This document shows positions 4,440 through 6,336 of a stretch of 6,336 nt of DNA, one piece after another. Within the stretch, counting starts at the first letter, position 1. Every line of letters starts with the position of its first letter. This DNA is from Defluviitaleaceae bacterium (GTDB lineage Bacteria > Bacillota > Clostridia > Lachnospirales > WRAX01): positions 1 through 6,336 of the forward strand of contig WRBU01000071.1 in assembly GCA_009784355.1 (NCBI GenBank). The letters run 5' to 3'. The position numbers and the translations under genes are program-made. The notes under the pieces were generated by a model, which was given only the letters and a program-made list of their open reading frames with translations, was not told the DNA's origin and ran no database searches.

Positions 4440-5806
4440 ATCTTTTCTAACAACATCACAACCTCAACATTAGCTGTACGTGGGAACATGTCCACGCACC
4501 TAATTTTGGTGACGGTGTAGCCGCCGTCAATAAAGGCGGGGAGGTTTGCGGCAAGGCTTGTGGGCTTGCAAGATACATAGATGATTTTTTGTGCGTCAAA
4601 GGCGAGGATGTGGGGGATGGCCTTTGGGACAATGCCCTCTCTGGGAGGGTCTAAAATTATTATGTCGGGAGCTTGCGCAAGTTCTTTGACAATATTTTTT
4701 ACATCCCCTGCAATAAATTCTACGGCGGCATCACCGTTTAAATCGGCATTTTCTTTGGCGGCAGTAATCGCCGCTTCTATAATTTCAACCCCTACAACCT
4801 TTGCATTTTTTGCAGTATTTGCAAGGTATAGCCCTATTGTACCCGCCCCGCAATAAAGGTCAAAAATTGTTTTGTTATCAAGCTCGCCTGCAAATTCTGC
4901 AATGACTTTATACAGACTTTCTACCATTAAATGGTTGGTTTGAAAAAAGCCAAACAAAGGCACTTTATAGGTCATGCCGCTTTTTGCAAATTTTTCATAA
5001 TAATAGTCCCGACCGTGCAAAATCTTGACTTCTTCGGGAATAATTGCATCTGCGACACTATTGGTAGTTGTATTTATAATTCCAACAATATTGCTTTGCA
5101 ATGGTAGTAAAAGCAGCACTTTTGCCCATTCGGAATAATCGTTTTCGCCTGCGGTAACAAGGTTTATGAGCAGCTCTCCCTTAACAGCTCCATGACGAAT
5201 AACCAAATGACGAAGCGTCCCCGCACCACGTTTGCGGTGAAAAAACATCTCGCCCCTTTCCTTAAAATAGGATAAAGTAGCATGAGCAATTTTTCCAAAG
5301 TCACGATGGCACAGCAAACAACCGCTTGCGTCCACGGCTTCATAGAAACTCCCTTTTTTGCGCATACCAAGGGTTAATTCTCCGTCAATATTGCCGTCGT
5401 CCCCAAAACTGTATTCCATTTTATTGCGGTATCCCCCGTTTGGCGAACCGATAATATCCAAATTATCAAGCACTCGCTCCGTAACACCATCAACATCAAG
5501 CAGCATTTTTTTCACCATGTCCGCCTTTAATTCCAATTCATAATCATATGGAATATTTTGAAACGAACAACCGCCGCAAATGCCGAAAATGGGGCAGGCA
5601 GGTGCAATCTCCTGCGGAGCAGGGCGCAAAACCCGCATAATGCTGGCTTTATTCCCTTTCTTGCCCTTTTTTACAACCCGCACCAAAAGCCGCTGCTTCG
5701 GCAACCCGCCTTTGACCTCAAGCTCCGCCCCCTCAAAATAAGCCAAACCAATGTTAGGAAAGCGAATATCCTCTATTTCAACTTCAATAATTTCGTGTTT
5801 TTTCAT
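4436..5806 (-). CDS. rlmD: 23S rRNA (uracil-C5)-methyltransferase, RlmD/RlmCD type
   Basis: The protein uses S-adenosylmethionine to methylate C5 of a uridine in 23S rRNA (U1939, and in some Firmicutes also U747). It has 456 residues, normal for the family. Domains in order: an N-terminal TRAM RNA-binding domain (about 1-60), an iron-sulfur motif C71-x5-C77-x2-C80 with a fourth ligand at C163 (or C166), and a Rossmann methyltransferase domain from about 280. The methyltransferase domain shows FFQTN (287-291), the SAM loop DLYCGAGTIG (316-325), DPPREG (386-391), the catalytic cysteine C413 in YVSCKP, and E448 as probable base in ANVEVV. The start at 5806 is supported by GGAGGG 5-6 bases upstream; the longer open frame upstream lies across the promoter. 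The family also includes RlmC and TrmA; the TRAM domain and cluster favour RlmD/RlmCD. The gene has its own promoter and no co-transcribed protein gene. Confidence 0.94.
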   Translation of the reverse strand: MKKHEIIEVEIEDIRFPNIGLAYFEGAELEVKGGLPKQRLLVRVVKKGKKGNKASIMRVLRPAPQEIAPACPIFGICGGCSFQNIPYDYELELKADMVKKMLLDVDGVTERVLDNLDIIGSPNGGYRNKMEYSFGDDGNIDGELTLGMRKKGSFYEAVDASGCLLCHRDFGKIAHATLSYFKERGEMFFHRKRGAGTLRHLVIRHGAVKGELLINLVTAGENDYSEWAKVLLLLPLQSNIVGIINTTTNSVADAIIPEEVKILHGRDYYYEKFAKSGMTYKVPLFGFFQTNHLMVESLYKVIAEFAGELDNKTIFDLYCGAGTIGLYLANTAKNAKVVGVEIIEAAITAAKENADLNGDAAVEFIAGDVKNIVKELAQAPDIIILDPPREGIVPKAIPHILAFDAQKIIYVSCKPTSLAANLPAFIDGGYTVTKIRCVDMFPRTANVEVVMLLEKI

Positions 5807-5825
5807 GCTATCCCTCCGCCAAATC

Positions 5826-5854
5826 ATTAAACCACAAAACCGCATTTTTTGCAA
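5826..5854 (-). promoter_or_regulatory. Promoter of the rlmD-like gene
   Basis: TTGCAA (5854-5849), a 17-base spacer and TTTAAT (5831-5826) form a plausible sigma-A promoter, with TG one base before the -10 box as an extended -10. Transcription would start near 5819, about 13 bases before the ATG at 5806. It lies back to back with the promoter at 5859. Confidence 0.6.
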
Positions 5855-5858
5855 GTCC

Positions 5859-5886
5859 TTGACATAAGCAATTTTTTCGGTATAAT
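5859..5886 (+). promoter_or_regulatory. Promoter of the small membrane protein gene
   Basis: TTGACA (5859-5864) and TATAAT (5881-5886) are perfect hexamers with a 16-base spacer. The start would be near 5893, leaving a leader of about 45 bases with no obvious hairpin. This is strong evidence that something to the right is transcribed. Confidence 0.8.
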
Positions 5887-5938
5887 AAATATGTGAGAAA
5901 TATTTTATTCGATGAAGGAGACAGCTAACAGAGGTGAA

Positions 5939-6181
5939 ATGCAAATTATGGCACACGGCTTTGATACAAGCAGTTCTTTGTCTGATGGCTTTGTTTTTGA
6001 AATTACGGTTGCCATTGAAGACGGATTTGTACGTGATTTGACAAACGATAGTGTATTATCTGATGCTACATTTATTTGGGTAAGTATTGTGATTGTCATC
6101 GTTTTTGCAGTAATGGCTGTAGCATTAATTATGCGGCACATAAAACTTCCCACTTGCCACACCCCAAAAATCATGCTATAA
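5939..6181 (+). CDS. Small single-pass membrane protein of unknown function
   Basis: No family is recognised. The frame gives an 80-residue protein from the ATG at 5939. Its first 50 or so residues are polar and acidic (GFDTSSSLSDGF, IEDGFVRDLTNDSVLSD). One strongly hydrophobic segment, FIWVSIVIVIVFAVMAVALIM, follows, then a short basic tail (RHIKLPTCHTPKIML). By the positive-inside rule the C-terminus would be cytoplasmic and the acidic N-terminus outside, with no signal peptide. The start is uncertain: AGAGGTG (5930-5936) is very close to the ATG at 5939 and rather far from one at 5948, while an in-frame ATG at 5912 has no site. In favour of a real gene are the strong promoter upstream and the single sensible membrane span. 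The opposite strand has a similar-length open frame that lacks these. Its stop codon lies in the -10 box of the next promoter. Confidence 0.5.
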   Translation: MQIMAHGFDTSSSLSDGFVFEITVAIEDGFVRDLTNDSVLSDATFIWVSIVIVIVFAVMAVALIMRHIKLPTCHTPKIML

Positions 6182-6182
6182 T
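6154..6182 (+). promoter_or_regulatory. Promoter of the P-loop ATPase gene
   Basis: TTGCCA (6154-6159), a 17-base spacer and TATAAT (6177-6182) form a strong promoter, with TG at 6174-6175 as an extended -10. The start would be near 6189. The -10 box straddles the TAA stop (6179-6181) of the preceding small gene. Confidence 0.82.
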
Positions 6183-6213
6183 AAAAAAAACCACCTTAAA
6201 GGAGGACAAAAAA

Positions 6214-6336
6214 ATGACAACCCTACTAGCAGGCCCGCGCGGCGGCGGTAAAACAAAAAAACTAATAACCCTAGCAAATGACCACCTATCCGTAACAGAC
6301 GGATACATAGTATATGTAGATGACTGCAAAAGAAAT
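6214..6336 (+). CDS. P-loop ATP-binding protein, N-terminal 41 residues only
   Basis: The gene runs off the right edge of the window. It starts at 6214 with AAAGGAGGA (6198-6206) 7 bases upstream and its own promoter. Seen: a first strand TLLAG, the Walker A motif GPRGGGKT (residues 7-14), a following helix KKLITLANDHL, and a second strand YIVYVDD ending in acidic residues. This start resembles the small Firmicutes ATP-binding proteins of about 190 residues that begin with a GPKGTGKT-type loop and are often left as hypothetical; that link is from memory and cannot be confirmed on 41 residues. Codon use is odd: all five leucines are CTA, all three valines GTA, and about half of all codons end in A, unlike the rlmD and ispG genes. 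The role is unknown. Confidence 0.8.
   Translation, partial: MTTLLAGPRGGGKTKKLITLANDHLSVTDGYIVYVDDCKRN

Noticed and set aside
5905..6174. Minus-strand open frame of 89 codons opposite the small membrane protein
   Set aside because: There is no promoter or ribosome site in that direction, no membrane span or motif, and it would run toward the divergent rlmD promoter; the plus strand is better supported.

Overview
The window looks like a piece of chromosome from a low-to-moderate-GC member of the Bacillota, most likely the class Clostridia. The reasons are near-consensus TTGACA/TATAAT promoters, strong GGAGG-type ribosome binding sites, frequent ATA and AAA codons, an MEP-pathway ispG, and a tRNA gene without an encoded CCA. 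The species cannot be named from this sequence.

Layout. Positions 1-2470 are a minus-strand run: ispG (isoprenoid precursor synthesis), then a RAYT-type Y1 transposase whose start overlaps the ispG stop, then a GtrII-like multi-pass glycosyltransferase that leaves the window at position 1. Positions 2519-3243 are a divergent plus-strand pair of half-size TauE/SafE (TSUP) membrane proteins, overlapping by ATGA. Positions 3256-4251 hold a self-contained two-gene unit with its own promoter: a SocA/Panacea-domain (DUF4065) antitoxin-like protein followed, with an 8-bp overlap, by a MazF/PemK-like protein. This is a probable toxin-antitoxin module. Positions 4286-4439 hold a minus-strand tRNA-Arg(CCG) with a consensus promoter and a terminator. 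Positions 4436-5806 encode, on the minus strand, an RlmD/RlmCD-type 23S rRNA m5U methyltransferase. Divergent from it, at 5859-6181, is a strong promoter and a small single-pass membrane protein with no recognised family. The window ends in the first 41 codons of a P-loop ATPase with its own promoter.

How the parts relate. The housekeeping genes (ispG, rlmD, tRNA-Arg) are interspersed with accessory pieces (transposase, toxin-antitoxin pair, surface glycosyltransferase). Regulatory sites are packed tightly. The ispG -35 box abuts the TSUP start codon, the tRNA -35 box contains the rlmD stop codon, and the P-loop gene -10 box straddles the stop codon of the small membrane protein.

Most notable points: (1) the transposase gene carries, inside its own reading frame, two perfect 24-bp inverted copies of a GTAG-headed hairpin that matches the definition of the REP elements its family acts on; (2) the Panacea-type antitoxin is paired with a divergent MazF-like partner beside a tRNA gene; (3) the TSUP permease is split into two coupled halves. 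No CRISPR array, riboswitch or replication origin was seen.
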